64,000 nt of DNA from Monoplex corrugatus (GCA_030674185.1 CM060306.1:47149716-47213715); one strand, 5' to 3'. Numbered from the stretch's first letter, positions 13,000 through 60,505 are shown. Numbers and translations: made by a program. The notes: generated from the letters alone by a model not told the origin.

Positions 13000-15120
13000 G
13001 ACAAATAAATAGCAATATTTCGCAGTACAACCCATAATTGATATAACCTACAGATCAAACAGACTAAATCTATCGACTATTTGAGATATTCCATCCATAA
13101 CAAAAATGAACAAAATCAAACAGTTAACATACAAATAAATGCATTAATGACGGAATACATGATTGATGACCGAAAAAAAATCGTCCAACACGTCTTTCAT
13201 TACGCAATGATTCAACTTTTGTTAGAAGTTAAGAACGTCAAAATCCGCAATCTTAAAGCTTTCTGGATATTTCCTTGTCGACTGAGATCAGAGCCTTACC
13301 TTGGATATTAAGACTCATTGTAAGCATAAAACCAAGAAAATTTCGATATTTTGCTTTAAAAAGTGGTTTCTTCATTTTGATTTTCTTCAATAAAATTTGG
13401 CGTTAATCAATTTAGTTGCTTACCCTTCAGTAGTCCAAAGACAGGCCGCGCACGTCGACATTAAAACAATCAGAACTCTTTGCCCGTTGTTATCTCTAAG
13501 AGCAAAGTAGCACCGATCTTTTAGGTTAAAATCCATTCAAATGTTCAGTGACTATGTTTGACTGGATTGCTCTGTTGACAGCTGTAGACTCCAGACCTGA
13601 TGTCTCAAGTTCCATCTCAGCCTGTGACACAAAAACCGGCCTATTTGCTGTCTATCTTAATGCTTTCTGCTGATGTCAGTTTAGTGTTTCACAGGGTGTG
13701 TTCTCTTCCTCCCTCTCAATTTAAGGCCTCAGCAGCCATAGGGTTTCACACAGGCTCAAGGAGTCTGTAAGATGATCATTGGCAGAATTTTGAGAGTTGT
13801 GCGTGTGATATTATCTGAGTGCGATGAATCTCTCTTGAACAAAGTCCAATTTCACTCGTTTCAAGACTATGACCCAGAACCATTATGAAACAGATTCATC
13901 GATAAATAACACAGAAATTTTACTAAAAACGGTTCGGGGCATTTTGATGTTATCAATAATATGACCCAACATGTGGGTCATGTTTAAGCACGATTAAGTG
14001 TTAAGGAATATCTTGGCATGTTGTACAACAGATCTTAATTAGACTATGATCTAGTCAGAAAGAACTATAATCATTTAAAAAAAACACACAAACAAATCCG
14101 CGTCTTGTCTTTTTAACTTGAGGCTGACATCATAATTCAAAATAACTGTAACAGAACCAGCTGAACAATAAACTTGATAAGTTTGTGTTTTAGATTTTAT
14201 TTGAAATTCTATTTGATCAGATTAAATTTTCAGACTGCTTGAAACATTTGTGCATTTATCTGACAGTGTATTTGGATTATTTCACAAAGCTTGGATTTTG
14301 TTTGTTTGTTTGTTCGTTTGTTAGAAAGGCCAAGATATATAAGAAAATATAATGTATCGTAACAGTGCACTAAACATGACTTTTTTAAAAAAACAATTGT
14401 CATCTTGAGATCTTGTCGGAGAAGTCCCATAACAATTGTTTTGTTCTTCTTCTTCTTCTTCTTTTTGTCTTTAAGAATATTTTCTTTTTGGCCAATGAGG
14501 GTTTCCAACCCATCACCTTCTAGTCAGTAGTGCAGTGCGCTGAACGATTTCCTTTCTTGGCACACTTTGCGCAAAATACTAACGTGATATTGTGCCTAAA
14601 AGACACCCAGCAATTGAAGTGACGATCAGACTACTTTGATCCAAATGATGGGTAAAATATGCCCAGTTCAACTGACACATTCGCGATTTGCGACGCACCA
14701 TTTGTGAGCAAGATTTAGCTTGGTAAACGTTCTCGACAACACACAGACGGTAAGTCCCCATTGACACTTTAAATTTTGGATCGAAAATCATCAAACCATT
14801 CATCCATCAGGTGAAAAAAAAATAATGATAACAATAAACACGCCTCTAAAATTCCTTTTTCTCCCCCTCGTCTATCTGTCCCACAATCCCCCTCACCCCC
14901 CCCCCCCCCACTCTTTTTCGCCAACAACTTATTCTTGTCCTAGCAGAGAGAGAAAAATCCATTATGTTTTCGAAGGGCATAGGAGTCCTTTTGAGTCCTA
15001 CGTAACAGCTGTGAACACTGAAATAAAAAGAAATCCAACGTCATAGGCTACTTATCCATAACAAGGTCAGAAAACGTATGCATTATAACCAGTCTTACAC
15101 GAATGCATTACAACCAATCT
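13000..15120. other. Unassigned sequence
   Basis: AT-rich with short ORFs only. It holds the second copy (13785-13860) of the dispersed block seen near 9785-9850, a (CTT)n run near 14446 and a C-run at 14896. Confidence 0.4.
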
Positions 15121-15149
15121 GTGGCTTAATGTCTTAGTACTGACAAATA

Positions 15150-15152
15150 TAC

Positions 15153-15189
<37 letters not shown>

Positions 15190-15300
15190 CACAGACAGAC
15201 AGACACACAGACACACAGACACACAGACACTACACACAGAGAGAGAAAGAGAGAGAGAGAGAGAGAGTGTGTGTTGTGTGTGTGTGTGTGTGTGTGTTTA
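15150..15300. repeat. (GA)n/(CAGA)n/(TG)n compound microsatellite
   Basis: Alternating GA, ACAG and TG tracts. Confidence 0.95.
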
Positions 15301-15389
15301 TTTTCGAGGTTAGTGGTATAATTGATGCTTTCTTTCAAACCAGTCCTTGCCTATAGTGGATCTACACTACTAGTAACACAAGAAAGAGA

Positions 15390-15475
15390 GTGAGCGAGCG
15401 AGTGAGCGAGCGAGAGAGAGAGACGAGAGAGAGAGAGACAGAGAGAGAGAGAGGAGGAGGGAGGAGGAGGAGAAA
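15390..15475. repeat. (GA)n / GAGCGA microsatellite
   Basis: Purine-rich tract, first GAGCGA-type and then GAGGAG-type. Confidence 0.9.
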
Positions 15476-15711
15476 AACACACAAACACTCGCTCGCGCAT
15501 CCATGGACGTACAGACGGACAGGCATTCGCGGACAAAGGAGGCCTAGATATTTCAGAAACGGCACACACGCACACAAACACACTTATGTACATAATAAAC
15601 ATGTACTCACCCATCAGCACCTGAAGCTTCGTGTCAGAGCCATCTGTTTATCTCCCAAATGTATCTGTTTGCGTCATCTGTTCGATGTCTCTAAAAAGAC
15701 ACATACACCTA

Positions 15712-15712
15712 A

Positions 15713-15767
<55 letters not shown>

Positions 15768-15870
15768 TAGACAGACAGACAGACAGAGAGACAGAGACAG
15801 AGAAAGAGAGAGACAGAGACAGAGAGACACAGAGACACAGAGAGACAGAGACAGAGAGAGAGAGAGTGTG
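15712..15870. repeat. (CAGA)n microsatellite
   Basis: About 17 near-perfect tetranucleotide units, then mixed AGAGAC. Confidence 0.95.
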
Positions 15871-16207
15871 TATGTGTGTATGTGTAGAATAAAAGCCAAC
15901 TATTCAACTGTACAAGAGCTGTGGAGACATTTGTTGTTCTAAAGGAGTATTTATTTATTCATTCATTTATTTATTTACTCATTTTATCTACTGATTCTTA
16001 TGCACGTATTTATTTACTTGTTTGGATTTATTCTATTCAGTTCTGCGATTTTCTTGGATGCTTGTACTTTTGTTTGCCCATACAGTGCCCAGTCTGCTTA
16101 CTCCGTTTTCGATGGACGAGCCGTGGGCATGCTTGGAGTTTTGAGTCATGTTTTCAGAAACCAGCCACTCAAGTGACTCACATGATCTTCAATTAACGAT
16201 ATTCTTC

Positions 16208-16350
16208 ATGTGTTTCCACACAAAAGGGACTAAGGCATTGACAGATCTGCTATATTACCCACCCTTTACTTACCAGACAGAGGTTTCAGGGCGTTTCGAA
16301 CTCAGGACCTTTTGATTGGAAGTCCGACGTTCATCCACTTGACACGTGTC
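16208..16350 (-). mobile_element. tRNA-derived SINE copy 1
   Basis: The minus strand reads a D-arm-like segment (AGTGGATGAACGTCGGACTT), an anticodon-arm-like TTCCAATC and a B-box GAGTTCGAAAC (16303-16293), followed by a body that recurs at 52880-53045. This is a tRNA head plus body, as in SINEs. Confidence 0.6.
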
Positions 16351-16864
16351 AATTTTTAAAGGTCTATTTTCAAGTTTCAACACCACATGTATTTGCAGAC
16401 ATGAAAAAGGAAGGTTTTTGTGTGTGTGTGTGTGTGGTTTTGTTGTTGTTGTTTGTTTGTTTTCTTGCCCTATATGGCTTGCATATTGCATCTTTTGTTT
16501 CAATTTGAGTCTCAAGAGTTATTTCCCTTCCCCTTCCCCTTCCCCGTCCCGGCGCCCCTTCTTGCATCCCCGAAAACTGAGGCTATGAGAGTCCCATGAT
16601 CGACCGACAACACTTCGATCAGTTCAGTGGAGCAAATGAAACCTCGCAAGTTCACTGAACGGATTCATTTCATCAGTCGTGTCTTCATAATGCACTTTAA
16701 TGCATGTGTGCCGGTCTGTCACTTTGGACCCATCCTTCAGTCAGTCTGTTTATGGAGAAGACGGCCCTATTCATCTCCTGAACAGGACTGACTGTGTGAA
16801 ATGCGAACGACAATAACGACAACGTTCAGGCTAAAAACAACATTGAATGCGTGAGAGCAAGCAA

Positions 16865-16879
16865 GTACACACGCACACA

Positions 16880-16967
<88 letters not shown>

Positions 16968-17043
16968 CACACGCACCGCATCACGACACATACGCACGAA
17001 ACCACACACACGCATCACCACACAAACACACACACACACACCA
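16865..17043. repeat. (CA)n microsatellite
   Basis: Imperfect CA repeat broken by CACCAC and CACGCA. Confidence 0.95.
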
Positions 17044-17059
17044 AACCCCACATATATAG

Positions 17060-18340
17060 GCCTATACGCAAGGTCAAGACGTGTTATAGTTAATGGCCAT
17101 CTTCTGAAATGTGCATAAATGAAGAAGAGGAAAGTAATTACAAGTCAGCCAGATGGACATGCAGTTAATTTCCTTGCAATTTGTTACATGTGCGAGATAC
17201 TTTAAGTCTAATAAAACTTAGAAACATAGAAAATGAGATCGGTAACCCAGAGAATAAGGTATCGCTCTTTGTCAGGCTTCTTTCCTTCAGCCATTTGGAA
17301 GTGGAAAGAGATACCAAACGATTGAATGAAAGGTACCATTGAGAAGATTCCCTAGAAGGATGCCCTGAATGACTGCAATAACTGCAAAAACAAAGAAACA
17401 ATCTTGAATACAAGCGAACGAACTGTTAGGCTCACTAAGCCCTAAACTATAGAAAGATAGACCCGAGAGAGAACCTAGCCTAATGACATTCATATAACAA
17501 CACAACACATAAAATTCATTTCTTTATAAATACACACGCATTCATTCTCACTCACAAAGCATTACAAATATTCACACATTATTAGTTCATATCCAACACA
17601 AATGTCAGTCACTACCTCAACATCAGCCGACATGCAGTGCATATAGTTCAGAAATGTCTTCAGGCAATGGCACCTAGAGTCATGAACTGGCGCTGTCGAT
17701 GCTGAGCATCACCAAGCTGAAGGATGCTCACAACAGTTGTAGTCAATGATGTGCGCAAATAGACGATGAACACGCATCAGATACACTTAAAGATAAACAC
17801 ACTTTAAAAATAATGTGACGAATCCGTCTTTCTAGTCTGCAGGGGTTCTGTCGATGAATGGCTGGTTTGCAGGGATTCCACTGGCAGTCGATGGCCCCTC
17901 ACAGCAACAATCCAAAATGCCAGACGTTAATGGAAGTCTCACAACAATAAAGAAGGGAATAAGAAAGGAGGCAATTTTCACAATATTCAAAAGGGTATAC
18001 AATGATGACGACGACAGAGCTGGAACCACACAACAACATAAAAGCTACAATCCAAGACAGCACACTAAAGTACTTCCATGTCGAGATATCTCTCTGAAAT
18101 ACGAACTAAATAACACGGGCCACACGGATAGTAGTGTTCTAAGGCATGGAACCTGACTACAACACTACTCTACACCTGTCTGAGACAGATATGACTTCAC
18201 CAAGTCCTCTTCTAACACCTTCTGCTGGGACAGCCCAAAACGAAGTCAGACAAACTTGAACATACAGACATCACTACAGTTTTTTAAACACTGTTCACAA
18301 TAAAAAAAAATTAAAAAAAGAAACACAAGCTCTGCGCCCT
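17060..18340. other. Unassigned sequence
   Basis: No recognisable domain in the short ORFs (for example 17165-17413 minus and 17854-18156 plus), no terminal repeats and no RNA signature. Confidence 0.35.
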
Positions 18341-18344
18341 CAAA

Positions 18345-18930
18345 ATCAAAAACAAACAAAACAAACAAACAAACAAGCCAACAAACAAACAAACAAACAA
18401 AAAACCTGCAATCTACCTGAAAACTGCCATCTACCTGAAAACTGCCTCTCTAACAGAATGCTCTGCACGTGTAAAATTTTCCTTCCCTATCTCGCAAGTC
18501 TGCAACATTGCCTTGCCACACTGAATCTGATCTATTCTTTTGATTTTTTTTTTTTTATCTTATTACACCAGTTGATCCGGTTGCGACACGATCAAACAAA
18601 CAAACAAACAAAACAAACAAAAAAACAAAACAAATAACAAACAACAACATAGCTCGGTACAATAAGAATCAAATCAAGCAGACTAGGAAGCAAGCAAGCA
18701 AGCAAGCAAGCCAAAAAACAAAAACAAAAATAAGCATATACGAAAACATTTACTGACACATTGTGTTTACAGACAGGCATACATAGAAACACGCGTGAGC
18801 GCGCGCACGTGCGCACGCACACACACACATACACACGCACACACGCACACACACACGCACACGCACGCAACACACACACACACAAACACACACACACGCA
18901 CGCACGCACGCATGCGCGCACGAGCGCGCG

Positions 18931-18964
<34 letters not shown>

Positions 18965-18965
18965 A
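18345..18965. repeat. (AAAC)n runs and (CA/CG)n microsatellite
   Basis: AAAC runs at 18350-18405 and 18592-18640, AAGC repeats near 18690, then CA mixed with CG at 18798-18965, including an alternating GC stretch near 18922-18940. Confidence 0.9.
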
Positions 18966-19294
18966 CAGCGCGTGCGCATTTTTCAGCCATCTTCTGGTAG
19001 ACATACGAACTGCATCTGTGTTATTTATTTATTTATCTATTATTTATTTATTTATTTATTTATGTTTTCTTTCTTTTACAGAGAAAGCATCTCATTCTTG
19101 GGTCCTGCGTCTTCCGGTCCCACCCTCTTCTTCTCTTTCATGTGTCCGTGTTAATCCATGTCTCCCTTGTATATTGTATCATAAAAAAAAAAGTCCTGTT
19201 TCTTTTTTGCCTATACTATACGATTTCTATAAATCAACACGTCATAGTTTATTGCTCGTTTGATAGGTGACACCTACATGTTTCTGTTACTATG

Positions 19295-19332
<38 letters not shown>

Positions 19333-19339
19333 TGTCTAT

Positions 19340-19460
19340 TGTGTAAAGAGGGGCGGATCAATAGTGTTTGCAGATTTCAGCCAATGAGAAAACGACAAAT
19401 AGAACCGGTTTTATGATTGTCCCAGAAAGCCCTTCGGCTGCCGTGGCAGGAAGTTTGAAG
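19340..19460 (+). promoter_or_regulatory. DNAJB11: Candidate DNAJB11 promoter and 5' UTR
   Basis: A CCAAT box lies at 19381-19385, about 75 bp before the ATG, with no TATA box. A C10(CT)n tract at 19296-19331 lies just upstream. The first codons contain TCCACGTTA (19467-19475), whose reverse complement TAACGTGGA resembles the ATF6/XBP1 element TGACGTGG. The family is known to be induced by the unfolded protein response. No canonical CCAAT-N9-CCACG element is present. The transcription start is not determined. Confidence 0.45.
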
Positions 19461-53904
<34,444 letters not shown>

Positions 53905-54090
53905 GGATTTGCCTGTGCTAGATTTAGTCTTTTGTCATGTGTTTTTTGTTTTGTTTGTTTTTTATATTTATAACACTTGACATTCTGCATTAAGAAACTA
54001 CTTCATTTGCAACGAGAACCGACCTGTTAATCCACAACAGCTTGTGGATTGTATGAAACAAAATAAAACATTATTATTGTTGCATTGTTT
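53905..54090 (+). promoter_or_regulatory. DNAJB11: DNAJB11 3' UTR with AATAAA poly(A) signal
   Basis: AATAAA at 54062-54067 is followed by T/GT-rich sequence, 158 bp after the stop. Further AATAAA hexamers at about 57403 and 57577 could serve longer transcripts. Confidence 0.6.
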
Positions 54091-54150
54091 TGTTAACTTT
54101 CTTTGCTTTCAAAACGCTCTTCAGAACACCTGTGTCCCACTTTTTCATAT

Positions 54151-55453
54151 ATGTGACCCGTTTGAACAAAATGAGTCCTAAGGTGAAAATAACGGATTTT
54201 AGGATATTATGATTTTCAAAATGTCCAGATTATTACCTTTCTTTTCATATGAAATTTATTATTCTACTCCTAAAAATAAGGAAAGTGTGGGTGTTTGAAG
54301 TGTGTAACATAGCAAACAGCCATTTTGAGAAAATCAAGTTTTAAAATTTTCCCCACTTCAGTGAAGTTTTTTACCTTAGCAACAGGTATTTCTACTTCAC
54401 CAATCTTTACGAAATTTTGTGCCATGGTAAAACACATCATGCCACAATAGCACACAAAAATTTGTGTGAAAATCTACTATAATTGTCTTGTTTAAGTTTA
54501 TATATCCCTTTTTCTGACACAAAAAGCATGCCGTGAGAGAAAATAAGTGACTGAGAATACTGGCTAGAACTGATCAGCATGCATTCAGGTCAGCTGCAAA
54601 TTTAAATCAAAGTTATTTCTGAACTATTGAATTGGCACGCCGTTGTCGACATCCATACCACACTCTGCACCTCCTCTTACTTCTTGTCCGTGGACGAGGG
54701 GTTCGTCAACTTCATCTTGTGTTGGGTCAAGCTCCAAGGAATCGACCGGAGAAGCTTCACAGTCATCGTCACTGTCAAGTGTGTCATCGTCTTCATAATC
54801 ACCTGCAGCGAAATATTTGGTCACCAGTTTGCCCGATTCATCTTGATTTACTGCTGGTAGAGTTGAAGACTGACCAGCACTGAGCAAAAAAGACAGTCTT
54901 TCTTTGCAAATCGTGGTTTTCGAAGCCATGTTGTTCGCGGCGAAAGGCATAAACAATGATGGGTCAGCCAATCCCTATGCGCAATGTCCTGCGGTTACCA
55001 TGAAAAGTTCGTAATGCGATCTCTCATTGGTCTATTGGTTCGACCTCCTTCACTTTTTGTTTATGCCAAAGATTTTGAAACAGTGTTTCTGATAAGCTGA
55101 TTTTCACGCAGTGAATGCGTGTCAAAAAAAGTAGAGTTCATGACCTTTCCGACGAGATACAACATGCTGGGGCCCTGTAAAGGGTGCTCTACACGAATGT
55201 TGATCAAAATCATGTCTGCTTTTACCGTTTACTGAGGATCATTGCTATGGGTTATCTGGTTAAAACGCATTTTAAATTCATTTTCTGATTGAATTATAAA
55301 GTGCTGAGTGCATGTACATGTAATTTAAAGATTAAATATTCCATTTTTGACAAAAAGTAAAAATTGTCAAAATCGACCCATCACACCTTTTCCGGGCCTC
55401 TATGCTTTTCGCTGCCTGCGAGTTAGGACTCATTTCGTGAAAACGGGTCACAT
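54151..55453. mobile_element. 1.3-kb TIR DNA transposon downstream of DNAJB11
   Basis: The ends match over 31 bp with three mismatches: ATGTGACCCGTTT ... AAATGAGTCCTAA at 54151-54181, and inverted at 55423-55453. Flanking AT or ATAT could be the target duplication, but the palindromic ATAT context leaves it ambiguous. An acidic 115-aa minus ORF lies inside. It is too short for a complete transposase and so is probably non-autonomous. The superfamily is not determined. Confidence 0.72.
54624..54971 (-). CDS. Acidic 115-aa ORF inside the TIR transposon (unassigned)
   Basis: Starts MADPSLFMPFAANNMASK and has an acidic stretch (DYEDDDTLDSDDDCEASPVD) followed by a Glu/Asp-rich tail. It is locally more GC-rich than its surroundings, and its frame is open from ATG to stop. 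I do not recognise a domain. Acidic N-terminal regions occur in several transposases, so it may be a retained N-terminal fragment. Expression is unknown. Confidence 0.35.
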   Translation of the reverse strand: MADPSLFMPFAANNMASKTTICKERLSFLLSAGQSSTLPAVNQDESGKLVTKYFAAGDYEDDDTLDSDDDCEASPVDSLELDPTQDEVDEPLVHGQEVRGGAECGMDVDNGVPIQ

Positions 55454-55613
55454 ATGTCATGTTTGACAAGTGTGTTGCTTTTGTTCTTTAAAAAAAAAGT
55501 TACTTGTTTTCTGCATTTTCAGTTTTTCCCCTCCGTTTTTTTTTTTTTTAATGGGATTGCTTATTAAGGGTGTCAGGGTTGATGCAAAGGGTTTATTATC
55601 TGACCATACTGTA

Positions 55614-55966
55614 ACCAGAAAAAAACAAGAAAATAGAATCAGAATGTGTTACATGTAATACAACCAGACAAGATGGGCACAAATTTTTGGCCAACTGGCC
55701 TTTGTCAAGCATAAATTCAAGATCACAAATGAACAAACACCAAATACAAAAATAGGACTTTTCTCCCACTGGGAGGTGCAGCAAGAAGGAAGTCTTCTCC
55801 TAATTTTTGTATTTGATGTTTGTTTGTTTGTGGTCTTACATGTACGCTTGACAAAAGCCAGTTTGCTGAAAATTTGCGCCTGCCTTGTCTGGTTGTGTCA
55901 GATATGCGTTCTGATTCTATTTTCCTGTTATTTTCTGGTTCCTGTTTGCTTGAATGTTGGTGAACT
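55614..55966. mobile_element. 353-bp fold-back family F copy
   Basis: The arms begin ACCAGAAAAAAACAAGAAAA and end in the inverted counterpart TTTTCTGGTTCC plus a further tail to TGGTGAAC. Both arms carry the GGCCAACTGGCCTTTGTCAAG core or its decayed inverse (CTTGACAAAAGCCAGTTTGC). A perfect 15-bp duplication, TCTGACCATACTGTA, flanks it (55599-55613, 55967-55981). Confidence 0.85.
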
Positions 55967-55989
55967 TCTGACCATACTGTATTTGCTTG

Positions 55990-56754
55990 CAAACATTATG
56001 GTTGTGTTTTATTGAGGAAAACATACAACCTTTCTCCTTTTAGCTTAAAAAAGGAAGGTTTGCCTCCACCATTTAATTAGTTGACTGTTAAAAAATAAAA
56101 AGAAGAAGAAAATGAGTGCAGTACAAGTGTGGCAGTGCATGAGGAATGAAAACAAAGTATATTTTGAACATAATATTTAAATCCATATCGTAGTACATAT
56201 ACAATGCAGAATCTAGTTTAAGCATATATGCCCCACACATGCATGCATAAGCACACACGCACACACACACTAAACACACACACCACACGCTGAAAGTGGT
56301 ACAAATGTTTCTTATTATATTTGCACGTAAATCGCCCTGTGATGTCTGAGGAGAGTGCTAGTGAAAAATATTTCATGTTAGACTTGTATTGCAAGCTGTC
56401 ACAACTGTTTTGACTTCGAAATTTTATATTGTGATCATATTCATGTTGATACCTGTAAACACAAACTTACTGTATGGACGACTTGCTTCAAAACCTTTTC
56501 TGAACAACATCTTTATGGTGCAGAAAATTCAGGACTCTACTGTTTTAATTTTTCCCCCACTGTAGATGTTTACTGGCCTGGGTTTTCTTCAAAACCTGTC
56601 CAGAACAACATCTTGATTGTTGCAGAAATTTTAACAGCTTTGCTTTCTTTTTTTTTTCGTGATGTTGATGTTTTAGATTTGTTTTGGACTGCTATTGTAG
56701 TCTTGAGATCATTTTGTAACCTTTTATTGTTTGTGAGCCTTGATTGTGTATGTG

Positions 56755-56808
<54 letters not shown>

Positions 56809-57600
56809 TGTGTGGGTGTGTGTGTGTGTGCATGTGTGTGATGCCAATTCAAAAGTGTTTTCACTGTGACCTGTTTGTTTTTGAAGATTTGTGTGTTATA
56901 GAACAGAGAGTGTTTAAGTCTAGTGAAAGAGCTGTGAGTTTGTGCAGTTGGTTAGACAGTGTGCTTTCCTTAAGAGGAGTTTTAAAAAGACAATTCCCAA
57001 TCCAGTTATTGCTGAACCATTTAATTTGCAACTGATTTTTGTGTTAAATGTTGCTGTTCTGTGTAGTCTTGAGTGTATGTAGATGTCTGTGTTGGTGTGC
57101 TTGTTGGAACAGTTCATAGTGTCTAAGGTTCATTATTAGCATTCAAGACATGAACTTCTAGTAATTTCATTACTATTGTTGTTGTGATTGGTTCTTGCTG
57201 TGCTTATTTTTCTGGTTATCATCTTTTTCCTCTTCATCAATCTGTTTCACCTTATTTCTTCTTCTTTTTCTTTTGTTTAAATTTTTTTTTTATTCGTTAG
57301 TTCTTGAATTGTTATCTTGTTGTTAAGATATCCTGATACATGGAGTTGTTGAATGCATTGAATGACAGATATGAGTGTGTGAGTAAACTTCTTTTTAGAA
57401 TGAATAAAACATTTCAGTGCTAATATTTCATATGTGATCTGAACTGTTTTTGCGTTTAAATGTTAAATCATATAGCCATATGTTCTATTAAATGTTTCAT
57501 GCAGAAGTAATATTTTCTGCACATGTTCAGTTTATGTTTCATTCATGACTGTTATCAATGGATTTTGACTTCTAACGAAATAAAGCGTAAATTTCCAGAA
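55990..57600. other. T-rich region with two AATAAA hexamers
   Basis: No ORF with a domain. AATAAA at about 57403 and 57577 could end extended DNAJB11 transcripts or belong to nothing. A (TG)n tract lies at 56756-56840. Confidence 0.35.
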
Positions 57601-60400
57601 CATAGCTTGTGAATATTGTTTCTTATTGCTGCAGTTGATGACCGACATGTCTCCTGTACAGGTTACTAAAATCCACTGTATCCAGATTCACAGACTGAAT
57701 AGTTACATCATTGAACTGTGTGTGTGTCCTGTGTGTATCCATGCATCTCTGTCTCTCTGCCTTTGTGTATGTCTGTGTTTGTGTGTGTGTGTGTTCTCTT
57801 CTGTCATGTAACTTCTTTTTCACTCTTAAGTGATAATTATTAGACTGTGTGTTTGTATGTGTGTTTTTTGGACTGGAGATAGAGATTGTGTGTGCATGTA
57901 CATGTGAAGAGCTTGTTTATCTTATTGTGCAAGTCCCTGCAGATTTTGTGAGATACTGCAAATGCAAACAAGAACTGAACTTGGGGTGTCAAGGTAACTA
58001 TGTCTATGGAAAGTATAATGAAAATATTTATGTTTAGCAGTGCTTAGAATTAGAATATCTTCATTTACATGTGATTTTCATAATGTAAGATTAGACAAGT
58101 GTTTGGTTATTGATAACAAGATTGGTTAGTTGCAGCCAAATATGAATTTAAAAGACAACTGTTTTATACCATAAACTGAGGGAATTGGATTAAAAAGAAA
58201 AGAAGAAGAAACATGACAACCTTCACTGACACACAGGATATGATACAATCAAGCAAAACCAAAGACAGGAAAAACATCAGTTCTGTATTTAGTGTTGGCA
58301 AACAAATGAACAGTACTATTCATTACTTGTGACAAACTATTAGATATTGAAAGAACATACCACTCTGTGTGTGTGTGTATGTGTGTGTGTGTGTGTGTGT
58401 GTTGTGTGTGTTCTTCATCAGAAGTAGGCCTATAATTAATACACATTAATTTTCTTTTTTATTATTAATAGAACATTTAGTTTATAATAGCTTCAAGATC
58501 AATTTGATTTTTTTTGCCAGAGTGGTTCCAATACCATCTGACGTAAAAATGTAGTCCCTCATCAGTGATATTATTCAGATATTCACATTTGATGTGTCAA
58601 TGCACAGTTCAGTATTTATGATTATTGACGCAAATGAGATGTATATTAAAATAGTGGTCAGTCACCAGTGTGGTTGGAAAACCAATGGAACAGATTGATG
58701 TATTTATTCATGCTTTGGTCAGTGCCAACGTGGTTGGAAAGCCAATGGAACAGATTGTTGTATTTATTCATGCTTTTGCGTTTGGATGAGATGAGTTGTG
58801 TGTGCAGTAGGCCAGGGAACACTCAGCTTTTTGTCTATGATTTAGTTCATTTATTGTAATGTTTATTCTTTTAAAATTTTTTTTATATATATATATTGGA
58901 AGGGAGATTGAAGAAGATAATTTGAGGCGTATGATTAACTGTGTGTGGTTATGTTTTTTTTTGTCAGAATGATTTTTTTTTCACATTGATGGGTCTCCAC
59001 ATTCTTAATCTTGGGGATGTGACTGTGACTGTGTATTCTGAGAGAATAATCATTATTGAAATGAAAGCTGAGAAACGCTGTTTATTGTGTCAGTTGTTGT
59101 TTGATGAAAGGATGGGAGAATGTTGAGATATAAGCTAGTGGTACAAAGAAAAGAGACTGTTTTTCTGTTACACTTCATCTTTTTGGATGTTTTTTTCTGT
59201 TACACTTCATCTTTTCTCTATAGCCTTGCCTGTTCTTGGAAAGTGATAGTCATAGTAAATATCTATATATAATGGCTACCTGGTTGAACCTGGCTCTCAG
59301 TTACAAAAAAGGCTACTTACTGCATAGCTTTCATCGGCGATCCAGCCGACTTCTTCAGCGCAACTGCTGGGTTGAGAACTGGCCCGTGAGCGTAGTAAAT
59401 ATCATAATTCTTGAAAAAGATATCTTCTTGGTCTCCCTGTGACCAGTGCTTTAGTTTGGATGATACAGCTATTTTTATAGTCACAGTATAAAACAAGGAA
59501 ATATGTCTGTGGTGAACTGCTAAGTGTGTATGGGCAGCCACAACTTGTGATTACCATATTTCAATGTAGGTCAAGATATTTTGTGATACAGAAGTTTGTG
59601 TGTTGCCTATTTTCAAGTGGCAGTGATCCGGATGAGAAACTGTTTTTTATGTTGCAATAAGTTGGACCCACAACAGTGTTTCAAATGGGCCATGCCTACT
59701 GTGAGAATCACAAGTCCAAAAGATGGAAGATATTTCGCGAAAAGAAAGATATTTCAGATAGTTGTATCGCTTTATTTGACAGCAGAAAACCAAACAATTT
59801 ATATCTGTATTTGTTACATATAATTCTTATTGAACTGGAGTGTTTGCATTTAATTGTTATTGAAAGTAAGTGTTAATACTGAATAATTGAACACATATGA
59901 AATTACATAGTATGATTCAAATGATGTGATTTTACTGCTCAGATACATGCACTCAGAATGTCTCAGCCATTTGGCTTTTAGGGAATGGACTGATCATGTC
60001 AAAACAAATTGTAATGCGTTCATGAACAATCATCCTTAACAGATTTTCTGTGGTCAAGGTTTGTCATTCTGAAACATGCATGCAGACACCTCAAACAGAC
60101 AAGAAAGCTAAAAAAATGAGGGCTAAACAAACAGGATGGTCGAGCCATGCAAAAATCTTATTTTCCATCTCTGAAGTGATACTTGAAATAAATCCCATGT
60201 AAACGTAGTGATAAATGTGATATAGACTATATGAATTACCCAAACTTGACAAATATCCAGCCAGACTTACATGACGACCCATTTTTTAACTGCTGTGATC
60301 CTGTGAATGGACCACTTAAAGTTTTGCATAACACACCATGCAGAAAAACAAATAAAATCAACTTCAACATGTCAGTGGTGTGTATAATTTTATATGCACA
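57601..60400. other. Unassigned AT-rich sequence
   Basis: Contains a roughly 68-bp tandem duplication at 58655-58775 (GTCAGT-(C/G)CCA(A/G)(C/T)GTGGTTGGAAA followed by CCAATGGAACAGATTG) and the hammerhead-like motif near 59300-59370. Otherwise nothing recognised. Confidence 0.4.
59300..59372 (-). ncRNA. Hammerhead-ribozyme-like motif (degenerate candidate)
   Basis: The minus strand has CTGAAGA (59358-59352), a six-pair stem GTCGGC/GCCGAT with one G-U, then GAAA (59332-59329). GCTA...TAGC follows as a possible stem III. CAGTTGC upstream can pair with GTAACTG downstream as stem I. The spacing between stem III and stem I is too long for a canonical ribozyme, so activity is doubtful. Such motifs occur in Penelope-like retroelements. 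Confidence 0.35.
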
Positions 60401-60413
60401 TATACATACATGT

Positions 60414-60417
<4 letters not shown>

Positions 60418-60468
<51 letters not shown>

Positions 60469-60505
60469 TGTATATATGTATATATATATATATATATTAT
60501 ATATA
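60418..60505. repeat. (CA)n(TA)n microsatellite
   Basis: CA then TA runs; a second CA tract lies at 60626-60731. Confidence 0.95.
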
